This document shows positions 1 to 8,340 of a stretch of 64,000 bases of DNA, piece after piece (positions within the stretch are counted from its first letter, which is position 1; each line of letters begins with the position of its first letter). Made by a program: the position numbers and the translations under genes. The DNA lies in NCBI RefSeq assembly GCF_012986595.1, contig NZ_JAAQYM010000006.1:248001-312000 (forward strand), written 5' to 3'. Source of the DNA: Pseudomonas koreensis. GTDB lineage: Bacteria > Pseudomonadota > Gammaproteobacteria > Pseudomonadales > Pseudomonadaceae. The notes below the pieces were generated by a model. That model was not told the origin of the DNA. It was given only the letters and a program-made list of their open reading frames with translations, and ran no database searches.

Positions 1-825
1 ACCAACCTCACCGGCTCGCCAACCGCGTATCGCCTGTTGATTGCTGGCGGCAATGAGTTCGCCAAGTCGATCAAGGGCAAGCTGCGCATTGTCAGCAGCG
101 CCGGCGAGCCGCTGAACCCGGAAGTGATCCGCTGGTTTGCCGACAACCTCGGCGTGGTCATCCACGACCATTACGGCCAGACCGAACTGGGCATGGTCCT
201 GTGCAACCACCACGGCCTGCAGCACCCGATCCACCTCGGCGCCGCTGGTTTCGCCTCGCCGGGCCATCGCATCGTGGTGCTCGACGAGCAGTACAACGAA
301 CTCGGCGTCGGCCAGCCCGGCATTCTCGCCATCGACCGCACGCAATCGCCAATGTGCTGGTTCGGCGGCTATGAAGGCGTGCCGACCAAGGCCTTCGTCG
401 GCAACTACTACCTGAGCGGCGACACCGTGGAGTGGAACCCCGACGGCAGCATCAGCTTCGTTGGCCGCAGCGATGATGTGATCACCACCTCGGGCTACCG
501 CGTCGGGCCGTTCGACGTCGAAAGCGCGTTGATCGAACACCCGGCCGTGGTCGAGGCGGCGGTAGTCGGCAAACCGGACCCGGAACGCACCGAACTGGTC
601 AAAGCCTTTGTCGTGCTCAACCCGCAATACCGCGCCGAACCGGCGCTGGCCGAAGAGTTGCGGCAACACGTGCGCAAGCGTCTGGCCGCGCACTCGTACC
701 CGCGGGAAATCGAATTTGTCAGCGAATTGCCCAAGACCCCAAGTGGCAAATTGCAGCGCTTTATCTTGCGCAACCAGGAAATCGCCAAGGCTCAAGAGGC
801 CGCGGCGCATAACGTTTCAGCTTGA
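1..825 (+). CDS. Acyl-CoA synthetase (AMP-forming), C-terminal part, truncated by window edge
   Basis: This is the C-terminal 274 codons of an ANL-family acyl-CoA ligase, which activates a carboxylic acid to its CoA thioester through an acyl-adenylate. The frame is open from base 1, so the start lies outside the window. Visible family motifs are the adenylate-contacting YGQTELG segment, the hinge-region SGDTVEWNPDG and GRSDDVITTSGYRVGP segments, and the C-terminal lysine region PKTPSGKLQR. It is followed after 15 bases by the SDR, thiolase, acyl-CoA dehydrogenase and hydratase genes. The same order is known from the isoleucine-type degradation cluster of P. putida, so a short branched acid is a likely substrate; this is inferred from context. 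Confidence 0.9.
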   Translation, partial: TNLTGSPTAYRLLIAGGNEFAKSIKGKLRIVSSAGEPLNPEVIRWFADNLGVVIHDHYGQTELGMVLCNHHGLQHPIHLGAAGFASPGHRIVVLDEQYNELGVGQPGILAIDRTQSPMCWFGGYEGVPTKAFVGNYYLSGDTVEWNPDGSISFVGRSDDVITTSGYRVGPFDVESALIEHPAVVEAAVVGKPDPERTELVKAFVVLNPQYRAEPALAEELRQHVRKRLAAHSYPREIEFVSELPKTPSGKLQRFILRNQEIAKAQEAAAHNVSA

Positions 826-840
826 ATCAGGAAGTCAGTC

Positions 841-1602
841 ATGCAGATCGAGAACAAGGTTTTTATCGTCACCGGCGGCGCGTCCGGCCTGGGCGCGGCC
901 ACCGCTGAGTTGCTGGTCAATGCCGGCGCCAAAGTCATGCTGGTGGACCTGAACGCCGAAGCGCTTGCCGCCCAGGCCCAGCGCCTCGGCGCGCACAGCG
1001 TTGTGGCGGACATCAGCAATGAAGCCGCCGCCGAGGCCGCGGTGCAGGCCACGGTCAAAGCCTTTGGCAGTCTCAACGGTCTGGTCAACTGCGCCGGCAT
1101 CGTACGGGGCGAGAAGATCCTCGGCAAGAACGGCCCGCATGCGCTGAGCAGTTTTGCCCAGGTGATCAACGTCAACCTGATCGGCAGCTTCAACATGCTG
1201 CGCCTGGCCGCAGCCGCCATCGCCGAAAGCGAAGCGAATGCCGACGGCGAGCGCGGGGTGATCATCAACACCGCCTCGGTGGCGGCGTTTGACGGTCAGA
1301 TCGGCCAGGCCGCGTATTCCGCGTCCAAAGGTGCGATTGCCAGCCTGACCCTGCCGGCCGCCCGTGAACTGGCGCGCTTCGGCATCCGCGTGATGACCAT
1401 CGCCCCGGGCATTTTCGAAACCCCGATGATGGCTGGCATGACCCCGGAAGTGCGCGAATCGCTGGCCGCTGGCGTGCCGTTCCCGCCGCGCCTGGGTAAA
1501 CCTGCCGAGTACGCCGCGCTGGTTCGGCATATCATCGAAAACAGCATGCTCAATGGCGAGGTGATCCGTCTCGACGGCGCCTTGCGCATGGCCGCCAAGT
1601 AA
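841..1602 (+). CDS. SDR-family 3-hydroxyacyl-CoA dehydrogenase (HSD17B10-like)
   Basis: A 253-residue short-chain dehydrogenase. It carries the NAD-binding TGGASGLG motif at residues 11-18, NCAG near 83, and catalytic Ser146, Tyr159 and Lys163 (YSASK). Length and motifs fit type II 3-hydroxyacyl-CoA dehydrogenases, which oxidise 2-methyl-3-hydroxybutyryl-CoA to 2-methylacetoacetyl-CoA in isoleucine breakdown. A GGAAG sequence precedes the ATG. It sits 15 bases after the ligase and 12 bases before the thiolase, so it is almost certainly cotranscribed with them. Family assignment is secure; the exact substrate is inferred from neighbours. Confidence 0.9.
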   Translation: MQIENKVFIVTGGASGLGAATAELLVNAGAKVMLVDLNAEALAAQAQRLGAHSVVADISNEAAAEAAVQATVKAFGSLNGLVNCAGIVRGEKILGKNGPHALSSFAQVINVNLIGSFNMLRLAAAAIAESEANADGERGVIINTASVAAFDGQIGQAAYSASKGAIASLTLPAARELARFGIRVMTIAPGIFETPMMAGMTPEVRESLAAGVPFPPRLGKPAEYAALVRHIIENSMLNGEVIRLDGALRMAAK

Positions 1603-1614
1603 GGAGGATTTGTC

Positions 1615-2808
1615 ATGACTATTTCCAACGATCCGATTGTCATCGTCAGCGCCGTCCGCACCCCGATGGGTGGTTTTCAGGGCGAACTGAAAAGCCTCAC
1701 CGCCCCGCAACTCGGCGCCGCCGCGATCAAGGCCGCCGTTGAACGCGCAGGCGTCGCCAGCGATGCGGTCGACGAAGTCCTGTTCGGTTGCGTATTGCCC
1801 GCCGGCCTCGGCCAGGCGCCTGCGCGCCAGGCGGCACTCGGTGCCGGGCTGGATAAATCGACGCGCTGCACCACCGTCAACAAGATGTGCGGCTCGGGCA
1901 TGGAAACCACCATCCTCGCTCACGACATGCTGCTGGCCGGCAGCGCCGATGTGGTGATCGCCGGCGGCATGGAAAGCATGTCCAACTCGCCGTACCTGCT
2001 GGACCGGGCCCGCGCCGGTTACCGCATGGGCCATGGTCGGGTGCTCGATTCGATGTTCCTCGACGGTCTCGAAGACGCCTACGACAAAGGGCGCCTGATG
2101 GGCACCTTCGCCGAAGACTGCGCCGAAACCAACCACTTCAGCCGGGAAGCGCAGGATGCCTTTGCCATCGCCTCGACCACCCGCGCCCAGCAGGCAATCA
2201 AGGACGGCAGCTTCAAGGCCGAGATCGTCCCGTTGACCGTGACCGTCGGCAAGGAACAGGTGCTGATCAGTCACGACGAGCAGCCGCCGAAAGCCAAGCT
2301 GGACAAGGTCGCCTCGCTGAAACCGGCGTTCCGCGAAGGCGGCACCGTGACCGCGGCCAACTCCAGCTCGATCTCCGATGGCGCGGCGGCACTGGTGCTG
2401 ATGCGCCAGTCGCAGGCGCAGAAACTCGGACTGAAACCGCTGGCGGTGATTCACGGTCACGCGGCGTTTGCCGACACTCCAGGTTTGTTCCCGGTGGCGC
2501 CGATTGGCGCGATCAAGAAGCTGATCAAGAAGACCGGCTGGGCGCTGGATCAGGTTGATCTGTTTGAAGTCAACGAAGCATTCGCCGTGGTGGCGATGGC
2601 CGCAATGACCCACCTGGAAATCCCCCACGACAAGCTCAACGTGCATGGCGGCGCCTGCGCGCTGGGCCATCCGATCGGTGCTTCGGGTGCGCGGATTCTG
2701 GTGACGTTGCTCTCGGCTTTGCGCCAGAAAGGCCTGAAGCGCGGGATTGCGGCAATTTGCATCGGCGGCGGAGAAGCCACGGCCATGGCTGTGGAATGCG
2801 TTTACTAA
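1615..2808 (+). CDS. Acetyl-CoA C-acyltransferase (thiolase)
   Basis: A 397-residue thiolase. The nucleophilic cysteine is Cys92 in NKMCGSG, the catalytic histidine lies in GGACALGHPIGASGAR, and the second cysteine is in CIGGGEATA near the C-terminus. It cleaves a 3-oxoacyl-CoA with CoA; in this operon the expected reaction is 2-methylacetoacetyl-CoA to acetyl-CoA plus propionyl-CoA. A strong AAGGAGG ribosome site lies just before the ATG. The equivalent gene in the matching P. putida cluster is called fadAx; equivalence is inferred from order, not tested. Confidence 0.93.
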   Translation: MTISNDPIVIVSAVRTPMGGFQGELKSLTAPQLGAAAIKAAVERAGVASDAVDEVLFGCVLPAGLGQAPARQAALGAGLDKSTRCTTVNKMCGSGMETTILAHDMLLAGSADVVIAGGMESMSNSPYLLDRARAGYRMGHGRVLDSMFLDGLEDAYDKGRLMGTFAEDCAETNHFSREAQDAFAIASTTRAQQAIKDGSFKAEIVPLTVTVGKEQVLISHDEQPPKAKLDKVASLKPAFREGGTVTAANSSSISDGAAALVLMRQSQAQKLGLKPLAVIHGHAAFADTPGLFPVAPIGAIKKLIKKTGWALDQVDLFEVNEAFAVVAMAAMTHLEIPHDKLNVHGGACALGHPIGASGARILVTLLSALRQKGLKRGIAAICIGGGEATAMAVECVY

Positions 2809-2820
2809 ACACGCGGACTC

Positions 2821-2905
2821 TGTAGGAGCTGCCGCAGGCTGCGATCTTTTGCTGTTGTTTTTAAAAATCAAAGTCAAAAGATCGCAGCCTGCGGCAGCTC
2901 CTACA
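2821..2905. repeat. REP-type long inverted repeat
   Basis: About 30-base arms beginning TGTAGGAGCTGCCGCAGGCT are repeated in inverted orientation around a short AT-rich loop. The element sits between thiolase and acyl-CoA dehydrogenase genes in the same direction. A near-identical element lies at 41216-41295 and relatives at 4915, 11445 and 17428. It could form a strong hairpin in mRNA and split the operon's expression; this is inference. Confidence 0.9.
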
Positions 2906-2940
2906 AAGGTGAGTGTTGCGATTCAATTTAAGGATTCACC

Positions 2941-4068
2941 ATGATTCCCAACGAAGACCAAACCCAGATCCGCGACATGGCCCGGCAGTTCGCCGAGGAA
3001 CGGCTGAAGCCGTTCGCCGCCGAGTGGGATCGTGAGCACCGTTTCCCCAAGGAAGCCATCGGCGAGATGGCCGAGCTGGGCTTTTTCGGCATGCTCGTGC
3101 CCGAGCAGTGGGGCGGCTGTGACACCGGCTATCTGGCCTACGCCATGGCCCTGGAAGAAATCGCCGCCGGCGACGGCGCCTGCTCGACCATCATGAGCGT
3201 GCACAACTCGGTGGGTTGCGTGCCGATCCTCAAGTTCGGCAACGATGACCAGCGCGAACGTTTCCTCAAGCCGCTGGCCAGCGGCGCCATGCTCGGCGCG
3301 TTTGCCCTGACCGAACCGCAGGCCGGTTCCGACGCCAGCAGCCTGAAAACCCGCGCACGGCTGGACGGCGATCACTACGTGCTCAACGGCTGCAAACAGT
3401 TCATCACCTCTGGGCAGAACGCCGGGATCGTGATCGTGTTTGCAGTGACCGACCCGAGTGCCGGCAAGCGCGGCATTACGGCGTTCATCGTGCCCACCGA
3501 TTCGCCGGGCTATAAAGTCGCCCGGGTCGAAGACAAACTCGGCCAGCACGCGTCGGACACCTGCCAGATCCTCTTTGAAGACGTCAAAGTGCCCGTCGCC
3601 AATCGTCTGGGCGAAGAGGGCGAGGGCTACAAGATTGCTCTGGCCAACCTTGAAGGTGGCCGCGTCGGCATTGCTTCGCAAGCGGTGGGCATGGCCCGTG
3701 CCGCGTTCGAAGCGGCGCGCGATTACGCCCGTGAGCGCGACACCTTTGGCAAACCGATCATCGAGCACCAGGCCGTGGCGTTCCGCCTCGCCGACATGGC
3801 CACGCAGATTGCCGTCGCCCGGCAGATGGTGCATTACGCCGCCGCCCTGCGTGACAGCGGGCAGCCAGCGCTGGTCGAGGCTTCGATGGCGAAACTGTTC
3901 GCCTCGGAAATGGCCGAGAAGGTCTGCTCGATGGCGTTGCAGACGCTGGGCGGTTACGGTTACCTCAACGACTTCCCGCTGGAACGCATCTACCGCGACG
4001 TGCGCGTCTGCCAGATCTACGAAGGCACCAGCGACATTCAGCGCATGGTTATTTCGCGCAATCTCTGA
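2941..4068 (+). CDS. Acyl-CoA dehydrogenase (short/branched chain type)
   Basis: A 375-residue FAD acyl-CoA dehydrogenase. It removes two hydrogens from an acyl-CoA to give the 2-enoyl-CoA and passes electrons to ETF. The FAD/substrate signature is in FALTEPQAGSDA, and the C-terminal LGGYGYLNDFPLER and IYEGTSDIQR segments are typical; the glutamate in YEG aligns with the catalytic base of medium-chain family members. In the operon it is the probable 2-methylbutyryl-CoA dehydrogenase. A REP palindrome separates it from the thiolase upstream; the hydratase follows after 15 bases. Confidence 0.92.
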   Translation: MIPNEDQTQIRDMARQFAEERLKPFAAEWDREHRFPKEAIGEMAELGFFGMLVPEQWGGCDTGYLAYAMALEEIAAGDGACSTIMSVHNSVGCVPILKFGNDDQRERFLKPLASGAMLGAFALTEPQAGSDASSLKTRARLDGDHYVLNGCKQFITSGQNAGIVIVFAVTDPSAGKRGITAFIVPTDSPGYKVARVEDKLGQHASDTCQILFEDVKVPVANRLGEEGEGYKIALANLEGGRVGIASQAVGMARAAFEAARDYARERDTFGKPIIEHQAVAFRLADMATQIAVARQMVHYAAALRDSGQPALVEASMAKLFASEMAEKVCSMALQTLGGYGYLNDFPLERIYRDVRVCQIYEGTSDIQRMVISRNL

Positions 4069-4083
4069 CAAGGAATTTTGCCC

Positions 4084-4857
4084 ATGACTTACGAAACGAT
4101 TCTGCTGGAACACCATGGCCGCGTCGGCCTGATCACCCTCAACCGCCCGCAGGCACTGAACGCGTTGAACGCGCAACTGGTCAGCGAAGTGAACCACGCC
4201 CTCGACGGTCTGGAAGCGGATGCGAACATCGGCTGCATCGTCATCACCGGTTCGAAAAAAGCCTTCGCCGCCGGTGCCGACATCAAGGAAATGGCCGAGC
4301 TGACCTATCCGCAGATCTACATGGACGACCTGTTCAGCGACAGCGACCGTGTCGCCAACCGGCGTAAGCCGATCATCGCCGCGGTCAACGGCTTCGCCCT
4401 CGGTGGCGGCTGTGAACTGGCGCTGATGTGCGACTTCATTCTGGCCGGCGACAATGCCAGATTCGGTCAACCGGAAATCAACCTCGGCGTGCTCCCGGGC
4501 ATGGGCGGCACCCAACGCCTGACCCGCGCCGTGGGCAAGGCCAAGGCCATGGAAATGTGCCTGAGCGGGCGCCTGATCGATGCGGTGGAAGCCGAGCGCT
4601 GTGGCATCGTCGCGCGGATCGTGCCGAGTGATGAGTTGCTCGACGAAGCGCTGAAAGTCGCGGCGGTGATCGCCAGCAAATCGCTGCCGATTGCGATGAT
4701 GGTCAAGGAAAGCGTGAACCGCGCCTTTGAGGTCAATTTGACTGAAGGCGTGCGCTTCGAGCGCCGGGTGTTCCACGCGGCGTTTGCCACCCAGGATCAG
4801 AAGGAAGGGATGGCGGCGTTTGTGGCGAAGCGGGCGCCGGAGTTTACCGGCAAGTAA
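4084..4857 (+). CDS. Enoyl-CoA hydratase (crotonase family)
   Basis: A 257-residue crotonase. Both catalytic glutamates of true hydratases are present: Glu111 in GGGCELAL and Glu131 in GQPEINLGVLPGMGGTQRL. The oxyanion-hole segment AFAAGADIKEM is intact. It adds water to enoyl-CoA, here probably tiglyl-CoA. The ATG at 4084 is chosen over an in-frame TTG six bases earlier because AAGGAA at 4070-4075 is well placed for it. It is the last gene of the + strand operon. Confidence 0.92.
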   Translation: MTYETILLEHHGRVGLITLNRPQALNALNAQLVSEVNHALDGLEADANIGCIVITGSKKAFAAGADIKEMAELTYPQIYMDDLFSDSDRVANRRKPIIAAVNGFALGGGCELALMCDFILAGDNARFGQPEINLGVLPGMGGTQRLTRAVGKAKAMEMCLSGRLIDAVEAERCGIVARIVPSDELLDEALKVAAVIASKSLPIAMMVKESVNRAFEVNLTEGVRFERRVFHAAFATQDQKEGMAAFVAKRAPEFTGK

Positions 4858-4914
4858 TACTGCTTTCTCACTGACACCATCGCGGGCTTGCTTGCGAAGC
4901 TAGTGAGGCAACAT

Positions 4915-4985
4915 CAAAAGATCGCAGCCTTCGGCAGCTCCTACAGGAAAACAGTGTAGGCGCTGCCGAAGGCTGCGATCTTTTG
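4915..4985. repeat. REP-type inverted repeat
   Basis: CAAAAGATCGCAGCCTTCGG and its inverted partner are separated by a short spacer, between the convergent hydratase (+) and acyl-CoA dehydrogenase (-) genes. A single REP-like unit (CGCGGGCTTGCTTGCGAAGC) lies just upstream at about 4881-4900. It belongs to the same family as the element at 2821 and may serve as a bidirectional terminator here. Confidence 0.85.
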
Positions 4986-4988
4986 CTT

Positions 4989-6140
4989 TTACAGCGAGTA
5001 GTTCTTCAGCTCCCGCGCAATCACCATCCGCTGAATCTCGCTCGAGCCTTCATAGATCTGGGTAATCCGCGCATCGCGGTAATACTTCTCGACCGGATAG
5101 TCCTCCAGATACCCGTACCCGCCATGAATCTGAATTGCCGAGGAGCAGACTTTCTCGGCCATCTCCGACGCGAACAGCTTGGCCTGTGAGGCTTCCGACA
5201 GGCACGGTTTGCCCGCCGTGCGCAGGCGCGCTGCGTGGAGGATCATCAAGCGCGCGGCGTTGATTTGCATGTGCATGTCGGCCAGCAGGTTGGCGATGCT
5301 CTGGTGCTCATTGATCGGCTTGCCGAACTGGATGCGATCGCGGGAATACACCAGCGCCGCTTCAAATGCCGCCCGGGCGATGCCCAAAGCTTGCGCGGCG
5401 ATGCCGATGCGGCCGCCTTCGAGGTTGGACAGGGCAATCGCCAGGCCTTTGCCGCGCTCGCCGAGCAGGTTGGCCTCGGGAATGCTGCAGTTGTTGAGCG
5501 TCACTGCACAGGTGTCGGAGGCGCGGATGCCCATCTTGTGTTCGGTGCGATCGACGATGAAGCCCGGCGTATCGGTGGGCACCAGGAACGCGGAAATGCC
5601 TTTCTTGCCCAGGTCCGGGTCGGTTACTGCAAACACGATCGCCAGTTTCGCCCGTTTGCCGTTGCTGACGAATTGCTTGGCGCCGTTGATCACCCATTGG
5701 CCGTCGCGCAGTTCGGCGCGGGTGCGCAGGTTGTGCGCTTCGGAACCGGCCTGTGGTTCGGTCAGGCAGAAGCAGCCGATCACCTGACCGCTGGCAAGGT
5801 CGGCCAGCCAGGTCCGTTTTTGCTCTTCGCTGCCGTAGTTCATGACCGGGCCGCAACCCACCGAGTTGTGGATGCTCATGAACGCGCCGGTCGCGCCGTC
5901 GCCGGCAGAAATCTCTTCCACCGCCAAGGCGTACGCGACGTAATCGACGTAAGTGCCGCCCCATTCCTCGGGCACCACCATGCCCAGCAGGCCCAGTTCG
6001 CCCATCTTCGCCACCAGGCCATCGTCGATCCAGCCGGCCTTTTCCCACGCTTGCGCATGAGGCGCGATTTCGCCACGGGCAAAGTCCCGGGCCATGTCGC
6101 GGATCATCACTTGTTCTTCAGTCAGTTCGAGATCGTGCAT
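4989..6140 (-). CDS. Acyl-CoA dehydrogenase (probable isobutyryl-CoA dehydrogenase)
   Basis: A 383-residue acyl-CoA dehydrogenase, clearly paralogous to the one at 2941. It has FCLTEPQAGSEA, GGYGYLEDYPVEKYYRD and IYEGSSEIQR with the YEG glutamate. Its start lies three bases after the stop of the hydrolase gene upstream, so the two are translationally close. Pairing with a 3-hydroxyisobutyryl-CoA hydrolase points to the valine route (isobutyryl-CoA to methacrylyl-CoA). Family is certain; chain specificity is inferred from context. Confidence 0.9.
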   Translation of the reverse strand: MHDLELTEEQVMIRDMARDFARGEIAPHAQAWEKAGWIDDGLVAKMGELGLLGMVVPEEWGGTYVDYVAYALAVEEISAGDGATGAFMSIHNSVGCGPVMNYGSEEQKRTWLADLASGQVIGCFCLTEPQAGSEAHNLRTRAELRDGQWVINGAKQFVSNGKRAKLAIVFAVTDPDLGKKGISAFLVPTDTPGFIVDRTEHKMGIRASDTCAVTLNNCSIPEANLLGERGKGLAIALSNLEGGRIGIAAQALGIARAAFEAALVYSRDRIQFGKPINEHQSIANLLADMHMQINAARLMILHAARLRTAGKPCLSEASQAKLFASEMAEKVCSSAIQIHGGYGYLEDYPVEKYYRDARITQIYEGSSEIQRMVIARELKNYSL

Positions 6141-6143
6141 GGC

Positions 6144-7250
6144 TCAGTTCCCGCTCTCAGCAAAACCGTGGAAAAAACTTGCGACGTGCCCGGCGTCCAG
6201 CGCAGCGAGGGTCGGCGGGTTCCAGCGTGGTGTCTTGTCTTTGTCGATCAGCAGGGCGCGCACGCCTTCGATCAGGTCGCCGCGCTCGAACCACTGGCGG
6301 TCCAGATGCAGTTCAAGGGCAAAGCAATGTTCCAGGCTCAACTGGCGGCCGCGCCGAAGCATTTCCAGGGTCACCGCCATCGCCAGCGGCGAGCGGGTCT
6401 GCAGCAGGTCGGCGGTGGCAATTGCCCACGCATGGCTGTCGGCAACCGTCACCGCGCGCAGCTGCTCGACGATGCTCGGCACGTCCGGCAGGGCGAAGAA
6501 GTGGTCGATGGCCGGACGCAGTGCCTCCAGCGGTGCATCGGCCAGGGTTTGCACGCCGTTTTTGGCAAGCAGGCTCTGCAGGTCCTTGAGCGGCGTGTCG
6601 TGCCATTCCAGGTGATCGAGTTGCTCGTCCAGGCTCGGCAGTTTGCAGCTGTCGACGTACCAGTCGGCCAGTCCGCAATACAGCGCATCGGCCGCACGAA
6701 TCTGCACGCCACTGACGCCCAGATAGATCCCCAGTTCACCGGGAATCCGCGAGAGGAAATAGCTGCCGCCGACATCCGGGAAATAACCGATGGCCACTTC
6801 GGGCATTGCCAGACGACTCTTCTCGGTCACCACCCGCAGATCCGCACCCTGCACCAGGCCCATGCCGCCGCCGAGGACGAAACCGTCCATCAAGGCCAAC
6901 ACCGGTTTGCGGTAGTGATGAATCGTCAGGTCGAGGGCGTATTCCTCGACAAAGAAATCTTCGTGCAGCGTGTCACCGTTTTTGAAGCTGTCATACAGCG
7001 AACGGATATCGCCGCCGGCGCAGAAAGCCTTTTCCCCGGCACCGCGCAACACCACGGCGTGCACATTGGCGTCAGCGGCCCAAGCGTCGAGTTGGCGCTG
7101 CAACTGGCGAACCATGTCGAGGGTAATGGCGTTGAGACCGGCGGGGCGATTGAGGGTCAGGTGACCGATGTGATTGCGAACCTCGGCCAGCACTTCGTTT
7201 TGCGTGGCATCCATGGACGTTGTCCGCGGGGATGAAGCCTGAGCAGTCAT
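6144..7250 (-). CDS. 3-hydroxyisobutyryl-CoA hydrolase-type enoyl-CoA hydratase/isomerase
   Basis: A 368-residue crotonase-superfamily protein, longer than ordinary hydratases and of the length usual for 3-hydroxyisobutyryl-CoA hydrolase. It has AFCAGGDIRSLY, the GGGMG oxyanion segment at 127-131, Glu151 in MPEVAIG and Asp159 in YFPDVGGSYFLSR, all typical of the hydrolase group. It would release 3-hydroxyisobutyrate from its CoA ester in valine catabolism. The ATG at 7250 is preceded by GGGAG at good spacing; a further in-frame ATG lies at 7214. It heads the two-gene minus-strand operon. Confidence 0.87.
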   Translation of the reverse strand: MTAQASSPRTTSMDATQNEVLAEVRNHIGHLTLNRPAGLNAITLDMVRQLQRQLDAWAADANVHAVVLRGAGEKAFCAGGDIRSLYDSFKNGDTLHEDFFVEEYALDLTIHHYRKPVLALMDGFVLGGGMGLVQGADLRVVTEKSRLAMPEVAIGYFPDVGGSYFLSRIPGELGIYLGVSGVQIRAADALYCGLADWYVDSCKLPSLDEQLDHLEWHDTPLKDLQSLLAKNGVQTLADAPLEALRPAIDHFFALPDVPSIVEQLRAVTVADSHAWAIATADLLQTRSPLAMAVTLEMLRRGRQLSLEHCFALELHLDRQWFERGDLIEGVRALLIDKDKTPRWNPPTLAALDAGHVASFFHGFAESGN

Positions 7251-7392
7251 CACTAACTCCCTGCTTTTATTGTCTTTATTCGAGAAGCTCGCGCGCGAGC
7301 GTTGACGGATCGTAACAGTGCAAATTTGCCGTGTACAACCGGGATATGTGCAGGGGGAGTTTGCGTTTTTGCAGCAGGTTGCGGATTGCCTT

Positions 7393-7492
7393 TGTGGCGA
7401 GGGAGCTTGCTCCCGCCGGGCTGCGAAGCGGCCAGACACTGCGGTTTTACGACTGCTGCGCAGCCGAGCGGGAGCAAGCTCCCTCGCCACAG
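7393..7492. repeat. REP-type inverted repeat (GGAGCAAGCTCC family)
   Basis: TGTGGCGAGGGAGCTTGCTC and its inverted copy flank an approximately 50-base centre. It lies between the hydrolase promoter region and the end of the HPP gene. It belongs to the second palindrome family in this window, related to the elements at 14104 and 43746. Confidence 0.85.
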
Positions 7493-7504
7493 AGATTCAG
7501 GTGC

Positions 7505-8194
7505 TTATCGGGTGAAAACTTCACCGATGCTGCGCCGCCTGGCGTGCAGTTCGCTGGCATGAATCAGTTGTTCGAGGTCTTCAGGGGTGACATCGATAAA
7601 CGCTTCCATGTCAGCCAGGGCCAGTTTCAAGTCAGCGGCAGTGATCGCCTGAGTATCCACCGGCACCAATGCCGGCGCTGGCTCGGCCGGGCGTTTCGGG
7701 TAGCGGATGCGCGTCAGGTTGTTGTAGGCCAACGCGCTGAGCAGCATGCACGCGGCGGCGAGCATCACCGGCTCCATGGCTTTCCAGTCCAGGGCGAGGG
7801 TGGCGGGATCGGCCAGCACCAGCGTCAGCGCGAGCGCACCGGCGGGTGGGTGCAGGCAGCGCAGCCAGCACATCAGGATCAGCGCCATGCCTGCCGCCAG
7901 GCACGCACTGCCCAGCGTTCGACCCAGCACGTGGGCCACCAGCAACGCGACAACGCTTGCGCACAGGTAGCCGCCGATGATCGACCAGGGCTGAGCGAGG
8001 GCGCCAGAAGACACGGCAAACAGCAACACGGCTGAGGCGCCCAAAGGCCCGATCAGGTGGTACGCAACCTCGATGCCGAACACCTGACTGCACGCCCAGA
8101 CGCTGAACAAGGTGCCCAGCGCCATGCCGATGGCGGCGCGGCTCCATTCGGTGGGGCGGGTGTTGATGGCGGCGGGCAACCAGCGAGCGAGCAT
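7505..8194 (-). CDS. HPP-family integral membrane protein
   Basis: A 229-residue membrane protein with about five hydrophobic segments in its first 150 residues and a charged cytoplasmic tail. The arrangement RAAIGMALGTLFSVW, then HLIGPLGASAVLLF and CLHPPAGALALTL, is characteristic of the HPP family (named for its His-Pro-Pro motif, visible here). Family members are membrane proteins of poorly known role; some plant and cyanobacterial relatives move nitrite. The ATG at 8194 has AAGGAC upstream; a longer frame to 8293 would run through the terminator hairpin at 8226-8258 and is not accepted. Confidence 0.8.
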   Translation of the reverse strand: MLARWLPAAINTRPTEWSRAAIGMALGTLFSVWACSQVFGIEVAYHLIGPLGASAVLLFAVSSGALAQPWSIIGGYLCASVVALLVAHVLGRTLGSACLAAGMALILMCWLRCLHPPAGALALTLVLADPATLALDWKAMEPVMLAAACMLLSALAYNNLTRIRYPKRPAEPAPALVPVDTQAITAADLKLALADMEAFIDVTPEDLEQLIHASELHARRRSIGEVFTR

Positions 8195-8225
8195 GTGAAT
8201 CGGGTCCTTGCGGTAAATTCGGGGC

Positions 8226-8258
8226 AAAAAAAAGGACTTGTCCGTTTCGGAAAGTCCT
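8226..8258 (-). terminator. Rho-independent terminator or leader attenuator upstream of the HPP gene
   Basis: On the minus strand AGGACTT pairs with AAGTCCT, with an inner TCCG/CGGA pairing around AAA, followed by eight consecutive T residues. This is a textbook intrinsic terminator. It lies between the MFS stop (8341) and the HPP start (8194), so it ends the MFS transcript or acts as an attenuator in the HPP leader. Confidence 0.85.
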
Positions 8259-8340
8259 CGAAGTGTTCCAACTATTGGGGGAGGAACGCGCACAGTGTGC
8301 CGTGCAAAGTCGATGCTGACAAATTCATATTAATGCTGCT

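Noticed and set aside
835..2877. 680-codon open frame on the minus strand
   Set aside because: It is the antisense of the SDR and thiolase genes, rich in His/Gly/Arg/Asp as expected from high-GC codon shadowing, with no family motif.
2923..4776. 617-codon open frame on the minus strand
   Set aside because: It lies fully antisense to the acyl-CoA dehydrogenase and hydratase genes, both of which have intact catalytic motifs; composition is typical of a shadow frame.
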